Shown in pieces: positions 1-11,759 of a DNA stretch of 64,000 bases. The first letter of the stretch is position 1; every line of letters begins with the position of its first letter. The notes beneath the pieces are model-generated. The model made no database searches, was not told the DNA's origin, and saw only the letters and a list, made by a program, of their open reading frames with translations. The DNA is from Angiostrongylus vasorum (lineage: Eukaryota; Nematoda; Chromadorea; Rhabditida; Metastrongylidae). The translations under genes were made by a program, and so were the position numbers. The stretch spans positions 730,001 through 794,000 of the forward strand of contig JADANN010000365.1 of assembly GCA_018806985.1 (NCBI GenBank), read 5' to 3'.

Positions 1-68
1 TTCAGTTTTTCCTTCAAGGCTTAAGCAGATTCATCTGTTCGTCATGATGTATGATGTATGATCTGTGA

Positions 69-130
69 TGTGTGTTGCACGTGTCTGTGTGTGCGCGTGT
101 TGTGTGTGTGGGTGTGCGTGGGTGTGTGGT
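69..130. repeat. GT-rich imperfect microsatellite
   Basis: A run of alternating GT/TG with GC and GGG interruptions. It has no coding potential and no recognisable element around it. Confidence 0.8.
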
Positions 131-304
131 GACTTTAATGTGACAATGTACAGACGATGCAAATGCATGGGCTCAAGGTTCGGGTGTAATTCTAGTATGC
201 TTTCAAATGGACTGAGTGTAACTGGAGTTTAAAAAACAGAAGTTTTAGCATATATTCTTTCTTTGATAAGCTTAAACGACGTAAATAAATATTCTCTGTT
301 TTTC

Positions 305-339
305 GCTAACGTTTCGACGGTTTTGCCTTCATCAAAGCC
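305..339 (-). ncRNA. Hammerhead ribozyme-like sequence, pLTR type III
   Basis: On the minus strand the order is GGCT, then TTGATGA (consensus CUGANGA with the first C changed to T), a short arm, CGTC, GAAA, CGTT and AGC. Stem II is imperfect. The C-to-T change in the catalytic core probably lowers or abolishes cleavage. Hammerheads in PLE terminal repeats are established; this assignment is by motif order only. Confidence 0.55.
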
Positions 340-413
340 GATGATCCTAGTCGATGAACCACAGACGCCACTTCGTGAACATAAACAACTATGGACTATC
401 GACTTGGGTCATC

Positions 414-449
414 GGCTCTGATGAAGACGAAACCGTCGAAATGTTAGCC
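414..449 (+). ncRNA. Hammerhead ribozyme, core intact, pLTR type III
   Basis: In order: GGCT (helix I), CTGATGA (core), GACG, loop AAAC, CGTC (4-bp helix II), GAAA (core), TGTT, then AGCC (helix I, fully complementary to GGCT). The cleavage site would follow T445. Every conserved core position is present. Helix III is minimal, as is usual in PLE hammerheads. Confidence 0.75.
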
Positions 450-490
450 GAAAATGGATATTTATCAACTTCACGTAAGCTTATAAAAGA

Positions 491-1920
491 ATGAATACAT
501 ATTAATTAGCCATACCGAGGTTAAAGGAAAGTCGACTTTGAAATATTATTGTGCGTTATACTAGAGATGACAGGTGACAGGTGTACTAGGGATGCATTAG
601 TTGATAAACGAAATTATATAAATGTTATGACATCAAATTTGCTAAAATACATAGCACGCATATGAGAACTAGAGGCAGTCATTGCAACAGTTGTACCTGT
701 TTAAGTTATTTAAATAATTGGCATAGAAAGTGTTAACTGTACAAGGTACAGGTTGTAAAGTCTTATGTCAGGTTTTTAAAATGTTAAGCTTGCAGAGGTG
801 TAATTATTGTACTTGTGTTTAAATTCTGTATAAAAAGTATACATCGTAAATTCTGAGAAATGATACTTGCGGAGTATGTAAAATGGATTGATTGCAAAAC
901 TTGGAGATGGCATGGTAAATGTTTTACAGTACAAAGTTCAATGCACTGAAAAGTTATGAGAATAAGAGTTGAGGTTACGTAATTTCTGCCTTACACGCTT
1001 TGTGAAAACGCATTGATAAAGGCAGCTTCTCTAGTCCTTCTAGGCATCCCGAACACGCCTACTGAAACCTCCTTGTGCAGGCCAGCTCGGTAGTGGATAG
1101 TTCTGGCTGTTCTTATTGAGGCCAAGCAGGACTTTTTGTGGTTGGTGCACTATGAACATTAAATTTAGGCTACTTAACCATTCTATATGAATAACAGAAG
1201 AATAACCATGGAACGAGAATAAAATATCTAATGTGGTATGAGGCAGATTGGAAAGTTACTCCAACACTTGAAGAATGCGTAAGGAAAAAGGTGTACAAGT
1301 AGGATTATTGGAGGATACGGTAACTGGCACTATAGTAAGCGGTCAGGTAAGCAAATACAAATGATTTCACAAGCAGATTATGAGTTCCTGATGCCACCCG
1401 AAGGCAGACATTGCTGGATGTTTTTACAAATGCAGCAAGGGAAGAAAGGATTTTACAGATTGTACGACTAAAGTGATTTCGTAATATATAAGATGACAAT
1501 GACAGCGGAACAATGTACAGGTAGCATAAGAAACATGTAATATTATAAGAAGATGTAGAGTATTGAATTAGGGAGGGGGATAGAGAGAGGAAGAGAATGG
1601 TGCTCAGTGATTTGCCGCATTGGAAAGCTCCCTATATTTCGAACTTCAGTATACAAGTAAAGCAGAGACCTTAGTATACATCGCGGGATTAAAACACAAA
1701 AGCAATCTCGTCCAAAAGACAACTTTAATGTGTTTAAGTGCAAATCGGAGCTTTTTCTTCGTCGATGTATACTAAATCATTAGTAAAAAAGCTCAATAAC
1801 GCAAAATAAACAGCCATGAAGGAAGTCAACCCCTGCGAACTACTTCACTTCAAACGCGTGAGTCGTATATGGCTCATATCGTCTCCAATGCAATAACAGA
1901 ACTTGAATCGTAGGCGAAAA
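491..1920. other. No gene recognised
   Basis: AT-rich sequence. Minus-strand frames of 64 and 66 codons (1305-1499, 1543-1743) have no recognisable domain, splice context or similarity to other parts of the window. I see no repeat family here. Confidence 0.5.
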
Positions 1921-1924
1921 TTGC

Positions 1925-2100
1925 TTGTATAGTTGGACGGCTCGTCCCTAACTGGTTGTGCGGGCCCCGGAATAATTCTCATTTTTTTCGAAGTTTTGCT
2001 AGCTTAGCTACTGTGGTCCCCTAAGCTGCACATCGCAGCCCGACATTCAGGGTTACTTACCAGCCACGATGAAGAGGTAAACCGTTGAGAGGTGGGAAAA
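1925..2100 (-). mobile_element. R3 retroposon, internally deleted copy
   Basis: It begins like the inverted 3' end of R3 (TGGACGGCTCGTCC, then the inverted GGAGATTATGCTGG segment) and ends with the inverted 5' end (AGCCACGATGA, GAGGTAAACCG). The roughly 200-base middle present in full copies at 3441-3826 and 63135-63520 is missing. Confidence 0.7.
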
Positions 2101-2611
2101 TTAGGGTTTAGAAGAATAGGTATGTTGTGTATCGGTTGTTATTGCTTCCTTTAATTTACAAATGCAAAAGAGGAACAATCGCAACGTGTGGATCGATCGT
2201 TCATGACAACTTAATGTTACCAAACTTTTTTCTCGGAAACAAAAAATAAATATACAGGGATAAAATGCAAACGGAAAAATACAAACGACTTTAATTTTAG
2301 TTTTTAATGACGATTATGATCAATAATAAGGAGCATTTTTTTGCAAACTGAATTAGAACATTGTGTGAACAAAATTCTATGTATAGACAAACAATGAAAC
2401 GAAAAAGGTCTTAATACGAATATGTGTTCTTTCAGAGAAAGATACCCGTTCATTTTATCACCGTGACTTCTTGAAGTAGAATGACGCGAACTAATCGCGA
2501 AGAATCTGTTGCGTCAGCTTTCGAATCCAGTTAACTCTCTTAGGCATTACGATGCGGATGTCCGACTTGAATATTCGTCTGGCTTATAGTTCATCTGAGT
2601 TGCACTTTTAA

Positions 2612-2895
2612 GCATAAAAGAATAAAGCTCACGGCGTTGATCAATCCCCTGAGGGATGCGCCTTGCATTCGACTTCATAAAGTATCGTTTAGAGTTGATT
2701 GAATGCATATCTGGCCTTTACAATGACTCGCAGTGGCATACCGATGTATGAGCCCGTGCTGCTAACCTCCCAGATAAGTATGGTACCAATTTGCCGACTC
2801 CGGAGGGGTGGAAAGCTTGACGAGCCATAGGCCCTGGGACCGATTCCACGTGTGCTTTGCAGGGCGCCTCCCACCACTGCGCCACGCGCGCCCCT
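2612..2895 (-). mobile_element. SINE2 (tRNA-derived), near full length
   Basis: On the minus strand it starts with a tRNA-like head, including box A-like TGGCGCAGTGG, then a box B-like segment, a body shared with eight other copies, and a 3' end reading ATCAACGCCG..GAGCTTTATTC. A short frame across it translates differently in every copy and is not a gene. Confidence 0.85.
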
Positions 2896-2905
2896 CTTTA
2901 AACAT

Positions 2906-3175
2906 ATTTGACGAAATATAACTTCTACAATGCTGAGATATTTGCAAAACTCGGGACTGCAGGTGTCTGCGGTGGGGAACGAATGCGCTCTTGTCCTTTC
3001 CGGGTAGTAACGAATATGTGTTCTTTCAGAGAAGGAAATACTCCCCGGAAAAGACAATAGCTCGTTCATTCCCCCACTGCAGACACCTGTGGTCCGGAGT
3101 TTTGCAAATATCTCAGCATTGTAGAAGTTATATTTCGCAACATACCCTGCCATTAAAAAGAATAGGCAGTAAATA
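2906..3175. mobile_element. SINE1 foldback: inverted pair with a short loop
   Basis: The left arm (about 2918-3007) is the minus-strand tRNA-like half of SINE1. The right arm (about 3036-3172) is the plus-strand half continuing to the SINE1 3' end (GGCAGTAAATAA). Between them, 3010-3033 is a 24-base match to 2416-2439. The pair could fold into a hairpin of about 90 bp. Confidence 0.75.
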
Positions 3176-3424
3176 AAAAGGTTAAGATATCTGACGAAAA
3201 TGATTATTGTTCAAGCCGCGCTACATTGACAGTAATTTTCGACTCCATTTCGAGAAAACAACAGTATGAAAAACAGCGATAAAATGTTCAATATAGCCTT
3301 TTCAATACAGTTTATCTCACTAGTCCAATTGCATCATTCATATGCTTGTCGGTGTCAGCTTTTAGGACTCGCACAGACCGAAATGAAACCCACATCTTTT
3401 TTCCACACAATTAGCCATTTTCTG

Positions 3425-3842
3425 TAAGTAACAGTGTAGTAACCTCCGAACGGTTCACCGCCTCATCGTGGCTGGGAGGTGGTTCCTGGGTGTCGGGCTG
3501 CGATGTACAGCGGGGAATTCATCCCCTGGCAGGGTCTCCCAAGCTGAGAAGGAGTTCGGCGTTATCATCAGGAAGCCTAGCTAAGAGTAAACCCATGCCA
3601 GGGTCCACCACCGTCCTGGTATCAAAGTCGCATGGTGGTAAATCTTCCTCTGATCCACAAGGGCTGCTACTGACTGTGGTGGTGAAGACCTGGGGCAGAC
3701 TTTGGCCAGGCTGACCTCGGGACTCCATGGAGCCATAATGGCTTTACCAACGATTCTTCAAAAAATGGAGATTATGCTGGGGGCTCACACAATCAGTGAG
3801 GACTGGCCATTAAAGTATCATGTAAGTAAGTAACAATGTAGT
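3425..3842 (+). mobile_element. R3 retroposon, full length, with target-site duplication
   Basis: A 386-base body at 3441-3826 is flanked by 16-base direct repeats (3425-3440 and 3827-3842, one mismatch). The body starts with a GGTTCACCGCCTCATCG-like segment and ends with GGAGATTATGCTGGGGGC, a variable stretch and a TAAG tail. No transposase or reverse transcriptase is encoded. The TSD and the RTE-like tail point to retroposition with RTE machinery. Confidence 0.8.
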
Positions 3843-4264
3843 TGGCCTTTTTTGTTCACTTGTTATCAACTATTCTGTAGCGACGATATCCGTCGCTACA
3901 GCTTAAATATTATTTTATGCCATACCATAATATTTAATCAGTTTGTTCTTGTAGGTAGAACATCTTTCGTGTTTGCTATCCAATGTCTTTTTTGGTGTTT
4001 GAAGCATCCAGCTAGCTTTAGAAGATAGCGCTTTATGTTCAACTATTCAAATCTGTTTAGAAGAATATAGACGACTTACCGAGCTGCCTCCCACGATGTA
4101 GTGCAGATTGAAAGAGCAACTGTTGACTAATACACCCAAGGCAATTGGGTTCTTCGCTGCCTTTGGAAGACTTAGCGAGCATTTTGAACGGCCCGCAGTT
4201 AGGGATGATAGTTATCGTTCAAGGCGTACTGTAATTGTATAGTATTATTCTAGTAAAACGGTAT
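3843..4264. other. No gene recognised
   Basis: AT-rich spacer between R3 and a SINE1 copy. No open frame or repeat is recognised. Confidence 0.5.
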
Positions 4265-4455
4265 ATTTATGGGTGATTGCTGATGGCACTTTCAGATTCA
4301 AAACTATCTGAGAGGCATGCGAAACTAAGGACCAGCATGGTATGGTGGTAAACGCGTTGACCTCCGAAAGGGCAATAGCGCGTTCGTTCCCCACCGCCTA
4401 CACATTCGGTTAAACGTTTTGCGAATACCTCAGCATCATTGTAGTATATTTATAT
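4265..4455 (+). mobile_element. SINE1 copy, 5' truncated and degenerate
   Basis: It contains the GATTGCTGATGGCA segment, box A-like TGGTATGGTGG, the CGCGTTCGTTCCCCACCGC box B region, and the CTCAGCATCATT end of the tRNA-like part. The terminal tail is lost. Confidence 0.75.
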
Positions 4456-4965
4456 TCGTTGTCATAAACAGCAAGTTTTGATGGTTTTTGATAAACTCTC
4501 AAAAAATAATCAGGCAAGAAATCGACATAATTTTCAATACCTGCAGTTGTTGAGGAATAACTAGATAGACTTATCAAAGAGCTTTTCTTTATCACTCTAA
4601 AGGTACGAACGTTTTTCACATCTCCTATCTATCTTCCATTTATTTTAGTTACAAAATTACTGTGTCTTTTAAATTTTGCTCCGTGATTCCAATTATTAGT
4701 GATACATCGGAAAACATCATCTTGTATTGTTCTACAGGAACCCGTTTGCTCAACCGATTTGGAGTTCGAAACTGGGGTTTAGACAACAAGAGCGAAAAAA
4801 AACCTTTTTGCGCAGCAAATAAAATAAAAACTTTGTCAATATATTGTAGAAAATCGCAGGATTGCCAAAGATCTATAGGTTGGAGTAATTCTTATTTCAA
4901 CTATTAATGTCCACTTCAACCTGAAATTTGTTTAGAAGTGGAAAGCGAAATTATGTTCGACATCT

Positions 4966-6590
4966 ACTCATTCACTCATTCACTCATTCACTCATTCACT
5001 CATTCATTCATTCATTCATTCATTCATTCATTCATTCATTCATTCATTCATTCATTCATTCATTCATTCATTCATTCATTCATTCATTCATTCATTCATT
5101 CATTCATTCATTCATTCATTCATTCATTCATTCATTCATTCATTCATTCATTCATTCATTCATTCATTCATTCATTCATTCATTCATTCATTCATTCATT
5201 CATTCATTCATTCATTCATTCATTCATTCATTCATTCATTCATTCATTCATTCATTCATTCATTCATTCATTCATTCATTCATTCATTCATTCATTCATT
5301 CATTCATTCATTCATTCATTCATTCATTCATTCATTCATTCATTCATTCATTCATTCATTCATTCATTCATTCATTCATTCATTCATTCATTCATTCATT
5401 CATTCATTCATTTCATTCATTCATTCATTCATTCATTCATTCATTCATTCATTCATTCATTCATTCATTCATTCATTCATTCATTCATTCATTCATTCAT
5501 TCATTCATTCATTCATTCATTCATTCATTCATTCATTCATTCATTCATTCATTCATTCATTCATTCATTCATTCATTCATTCATTCATTCATTCATTCAT
5601 TCATTCATTTCATTCATTCATTCATTCATTCATTCATTCATTCATTCATTCATTCATTCATTCATTCATTCATTCCATTCATTCATTCATTCATTCATTC
5701 ATTCATTCATTCATTCATTCATTCATTCATTCATTCATTCATTCATTCATTCATTCATTCATTCATTCATTCATTCATTCATTCATTCATTCATTCATTC
5801 ATTCATTCATTCATTCATTCATTCATTCATTCATTCATTCATTCATTCATTCATTCATTCATTCATTCATTCATTCATTCATTCATTCATTCATTCATTC
5901 ATTCATTCATTCATTCATTCATTCATTCATTCATTCATTCATTCATTCATTCATTCATTCATTCATTCATTCATTCATTCATTCATTCATTCATTCATTC
6001 ATTCATTCATTCATTCATTCATTCATTCATTCATTCATTCATTCATTCATTCATTCATTCATTCATTCATTCATTCATTCATTCATTCATTCATTCATTC
6101 ATTCATTCATTCATTCATTCATTCATTCATTCATTCATTCATTCATTCATTCATTCATTCATTCATTCATTCATTCATCTCATTCATTCATTCATTCATT
6201 CATTCATTCATTCATTCATTCATTCATTCATTCATTCATTCATTCATTCATTCATTCATTCATTCATTCATTCATTCATTCATTCATTCATTCATTCATT
6301 CATTCATTCATTCATTCATTCATTCATTCATTCATTCATTCATTCATTCATTCATTCATTCATTCATTCATTCATTCATTCATTCATTCATTCATTCATT
6401 CATTCATTCATTCATTCATTCATTCATTCATTCATTCATTCATTCATTCATTCATTCATTCATTCATTCATTCATTCATTCATTCATTCATTCATTCATT
6501 CATTCATTCATTCATTCATTCATTCATTCATTCATTCATTCATTCATTCATTCATTCATTCATTCATTCATTCATTCATTCATTCATTCA
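4966..6590. repeat. Giant (ATTC)n tetranucleotide microsatellite
   Basis: About 1625 bases of ATTC repeats. The left edge (4966-4995) is an 8-base ACTCATTC variant. Four single-base interruptions change the register or unit: extra T near 5411, extra T near 5609, extra C near 5675 and TCTC near 6179. A 4-base unit without stops keeps several frames open, so the two 560-codon Phe-Ile-His-Ser frames are artefacts. Confidence 0.98.
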
Positions 6591-7730
6591 ATGTCTACCT
6601 CGGTCATTAAGGGTTAGATCATCAGTATGCAACTGACAAGTATTATAATGTATACCGTGGGCTTTCGTATATGTTTCACTTGCAAAAGAATCTGATGTTT
6701 CTGACTCCTCACATCGTTGCTCAAGGCGTCATGGAAAAACAACATGCCGTTTTGATTAAAATTCAGTGAGCTTAAGAATACTTTTCAGACTGCCGAAGGA
6801 AGCCCGCCATTAGATAAGGAAAAGGTATCGTGGAAATCTGTGAAAAATAGCTCCCCAGTTGTTTTCAAAGAGTGCAGTGCTTAGGAAAGCCGATTTGTTT
6901 CTGGTACTCTATTCAGAATAAGTATATTGACATTGCTAAATGCTCTTGTTTTCATCTAAGCGTAGAACATACCACCAGTAAACTCTGGTCAGCTAAGTAG
7001 CGAGGAAAGAGCGGCACTGGAAGGACCACAAAAGGATCGTAAGCAGTAGAGAAGGATATTTCGGGTGTACATACTTAACTTTACAATTTTTTTTCCTCAG
7101 CGCATTTCTCAGGAACTGACTATACAAGTACATTGTACTCCACTGCTGTTATGGAAACTGGACCTTGGACATGATTTTAAGGGTAAGCCGACGAGAGCGA
7201 AGAAAAAAAGACAGAAATTATTTGGAAAAGGGACCTTTTGCTAATCAAAAGTTGGGGAGTGGATGTGACAAACAGAAATCATCGAATGCGAGATAAGTCG
7301 AATGCGTCAACTTTGCAACGTGAACTGCAAGCTAAGAGCTGTAATAATTTCCTCATTCTCCTTCCACTTTTACGTTTCGTGTGCAAAAGTGACAATAGTC
7401 CTCTCACAATCTTTCACATCATCAGTTCACGTCTTTGTGTTTCACAAATTTTTATCTTTATCCCGTTTACTTTCGTGGCAGATAATATGAAATGTGATTA
7501 ACTTCTAAGGTGGTACTAGTCACTGACTCAAGCTCACGTTTCATAAGGCGAATGCAGGCACAGTGTGACATATGTGGAAACTTTTATGGTTGCGCTGCGT
7601 CCTCAAGGTGTCAAAAATGCGTGGATTTTCCAGACATTTCAGGAACGGTTTGTTCTTTTCCAAAGAATCACCTGAGACCATCCAGTGAATCGTGAAGAAT
7701 TGTGGAATAACCCATTGCAATAAATGGAAA
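6591..7730. other. No clear gene; possible Cys-rich exon near 7510-7695
   Basis: A short frame around 7560-7695 contains the pattern C-x2-C-x5-C-x5-C-x2-C, with the first Cys near 7568. It resembles a small zinc-binding knuckle and, in spacing, the module at 19662-19752. An AG at 7557-7558 could be an acceptor, but I find no partner exon. It may be chance. Confidence 0.25.
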
Positions 7731-7731
7731 A

Positions 7732-8351
7732 ATAATCATCAGTTTTGACTTATTATTTACTGCCTACTCTTTTTTTTAGCGGCAGGGTATGCGTTGCTAA
7801 ATATAACTTTAATGATGCTGAGATAATTGCAAAACTCCGGACCGCAGGTGTCTGCGGTGGGGGTTCCAGCTGATGGCAAAAGATCAATAGAACTAGCTGA
7901 GAGACAGGCGAAACGAAGGACCCGCATGGTGTGGTGGTGAGTGCGCTACTCCCCGGAAAGGAAAATAGCGCGCTCGTTCCCCACCGCAGACACCTGCGGT
8001 TCGGAGTTTTGCAATTATCTCAGCGTTATATTTCGCAACGCATACCCTGCCGCTAAAAAAAAGAGTAGGCAGTAAATAATAAGTCAAAATTGTGATTATA
8101 ACTGCAGCCTCAGCCTAACTGGGTTCGTTGCCGATTTGGGCCCCCCAGATCAGTCCCGCTGACGGGTGATTGCTGATGGCAAAAGATCAATAGAACTAGC
8201 TGAGAGACAGGCGAAACGAAGGACCTGCATGGTGTGGTGGTGAGCGCGCTACTCCCCGGAAAGGACAATAGCGCGCTCGTTCCCCACCGCAGACACTTGC
8301 GGTCCGGAGTTTTGCAATTATCTCAGCATCATTAAAGTTATAATCATCAGT
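7732..8351. mobile_element. Composite SINE1 insertion (three partial copies) with TSD
   Basis: A 596-base insert (7744-8339) is flanked by identical 12-base repeats, ATAATCATCAGT, at 7732-7743 and 8340-8351. Inside are a minus-strand 3' half (7744-7865), a plus-strand copy lacking its 5' start but with a complete 3' end (about 7866-8095), and a plus-strand copy with a complete 5' start (CTGCAGCCTC) but no tail (about 8098-8339). A single TSD around three units implies one insertion event. Confidence 0.8.
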
Positions 8352-8559
8352 CTTTCTCTCTAAGGTTTAACTAGGCAGTTAAGTATACATCGACGGCTGT
8401 CGATTAGGTATGGACTTTAATCAGTGATTGAATTTTTGGGGCAGCTTAATGTACAGAACATAATGTTTGTTAAGGAAATCCAAAAATCAACGTAGTAAGG
8501 CTAAATGAACAACATTTAATGTCAAGGTCCCTAACACAAAGGAATAATTAGCACTTTAA

Positions 8560-9913
8560 ATTTGGTAATTTGATAATTCATTGTATTTCTTCCATTGGGA
8601 AACAGGAGATTGGTATTGTAGAGCTGATTGACACAATTTAGCTGACGTTTCGGCGGTCTCTCCTTGTTCAGACCCTGCAAGGGTCAAATTGGCATGCAAT
8701 CTACTCAGCCAAACAGTTTCATGGCCTAAGCATTTAGGACTTTGCACATAAATTTGCATTCGCACAATAGTTGCAAGTATTCCAGTTAATTGGTGTAGAG
8801 CAGCAGTATGGGGTAATACATGGGCGAGGAATGTGCTTGGGTCAAGTCATTGAATCAGGTGTGAAGCTAGGTCACGCGTGAACAGAAGACACTCCTCCTA
8901 GCGCTTCATCTTTGGACTTCCGGAATTGATCCAAAACGCCTCAAGAGTTTTACCTGCTGATGTCTTGGATTCGTGTGCAAGGATAGTGACTTCTGCTTCA
9001 ACACCTTTTCCATTATTTTTCCGTGTTGAAAGCGCTTCTTGTGGGGTGTTTGGTTTCGATCTAAATTTACCGACTATGTGTTCTTTTTAGGCGGATGCAG
9101 CGCGATCTACCCGTTTCGCCAACGTATGCCTTCCCGCACGCTTTGCAAGAGATTAGATACACCGTACCCGAGCTCATGCAATCACAGTCTCTACCGTAAG
9201 GGCAGGCACATTATGTAATTTTGCGCTGTGCACAGACGGTCGTATAGGTGGTTACGAACTAGGTCGCGTATTAGAGCGTGCGGTGGTATTTCTATCACTG
9301 TTACCGAGTTTTCTATACCGGCCCTTCATAAGCAACGTTTTATAGACGCACCTATTTCGTTGAGAATGAAGGGCAAAATAAAAACTTTATACTCGCTAGA
9401 ATTATCGTTTAGGGGAGTGGTTTTTTCCTCTACGCCTATCCCGAGGAGCTACAGTTTCGTAACCATTCGAAATATCTATTTGCAGCGCCAATTTCAAGCA
9501 TTCTTGCTTCTGCTCCCTTTCCATGCACTGCTGGGAACATATTTCTAACAAGCACCCTTTTTGGTGCATGAGTGGTGAGAGGAGAGGTAACGAACCACTC
9601 ATACACCAAAACTGTTTTTACTCTTTGGCTTTCGGCATCATTTTTGTAATGTAGTCGTTTTCGGATAGGTTAATTTGAACCTGCAACAACGGAAACCAGT
9701 TCTCCTTCGGCTTTTGTTAGGTAAAGTTACGTACTCTGAGTGTTCCTTCACCAGCTCAAAGCATTTCTCCATCTCCTCTTGTGTGGAGCAGATGACAAAA
9801 CAATCATCTATATATCTCAATAGACCGACTTTCTCGACATAAATAATCGACATATTTATTTATATGTTCTCATGAATTCCTTTGGTTGGGTTGATGTGAG
9901 GTTGGTATAGTTT
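8560..9913 (-). pseudogene. Penelope-like element 1: decayed RT and GIY-YIG endonuclease
   Basis: Read on the minus strand from 9913, this begins with a terminal-repeat segment (pLTR) that runs straight into the 5'-truncated reverse transcriptase. The RT motif C is intact in an open stretch at 9638-9853 (RYIDDCFVICSTQEEME). Downstream come the post-RT region (LQIDISNGYETVAP near 9455), stops and frameshifts, then the C-terminal part of the GIY-YIG endonuclease (for example KTLEAFWINS near 8940). A hammerhead relic lies at 8641-8676 and a second pLTR end extends to about 8560. pLTR, 5'-truncated RT, endonuclease, pLTR is the usual layout of PLE copies. The coding part is dead: multiple stops, no upstream RT motifs. 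Confidence 0.8.
8641..8676 (-). ncRNA. Hammerhead ribozyme relic, pLTR type I
   Basis: Minus strand: GGT, CTGAACA (sixth core base G changed to C), GGAG, CGCC, GAAA, CGTC, AGC. The altered core should prevent efficient cleavage. Confidence 0.6.
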
Positions 9914-11364
<1,451 letters not shown>

Positions 11365-11394
11365 CTTCTGTGTCAGTTGAGTTGGAGGAGCTTT

Positions 11395-11690
11395 TAGTCG
11401 ATTAAGGTGAGACAGAGCGGATTCTTGGACACTCGAGATATTTCAATGGACTCGTTATCGTGTGAATGTGGTCCACCGTACTAAATCCTCTGCGAAACAC
11501 TGCATTCTCACACTGCTATCCTTCCTCCCGTGTTCTATCAATCCTACTGAGGACGAATCGAGTTAAGAGCTTATAGACGACAGACAAAAGATTGGGCGAT
11601 ACTTGCAGATAGAGTGGAGATCACCATTCCTGAACGACAGCACGATCTTGCTTGTTTTTGCACAGAATAGGAACCTTGTATTCTAAAAAG
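11395..11690 (-). pseudogene. RTE-type reverse transcriptase fragment
   Basis: On the minus strand, the frame TSKIVLSFRNGD followed by KYRPI matches the RT region of the RTE copy at 26980-27075 (TSKKVLSFKNGD, NYRPI). Frameshifts and stops follow. It abuts the GTT repeat and lies head-to-head with the plus-strand RTE fragment at 11760. Confidence 0.65.
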
Positions 11691-11759
11691 AAGACTTGTG
11701 AAGAGCTGTGCCAGTGCGTTGATGGAAACTAAAAGAACTTAAGCCCTTTCGAAAAAGTT

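Larger units (their letters stand above)
255..490. mobile_element. Palindromic pair of Penelope-like terminal repeats (type III)
   Basis: Two inverted arms, about 267-352 and 405-487, carry the same sequence in opposite orientation around a spacer of about 50 bases. Each arm holds a hammerhead-like core followed by a GAAAAT/AATAAA stretch, TTTATCAAC and a segment resembling ACGTAAGCTTAT. The same arrangement recurs at 61237-61410. It resembles two PLE ends joined by inversion; no reverse transcriptase lies between them. Confidence 0.6.

Noticed and set aside
2689..3176. 154-codon minus frame and overlapping plus frames
   Set aside because: They run through SINE2 and the SINE1 foldback; other copies of these repeats do not preserve the frames.
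3490..3728. Opposed 74- and 69-codon frames
   Set aside because: Both lie inside R3 and are broken in the other R3 copies.
4928..6617. Two open frames of about 560 codons with Phe-Ile-His-Ser repeats
   Set aside because: They are translations of the ATTC microsatellite, which lacks stops in these frames; no promoter, splice or codon evidence.
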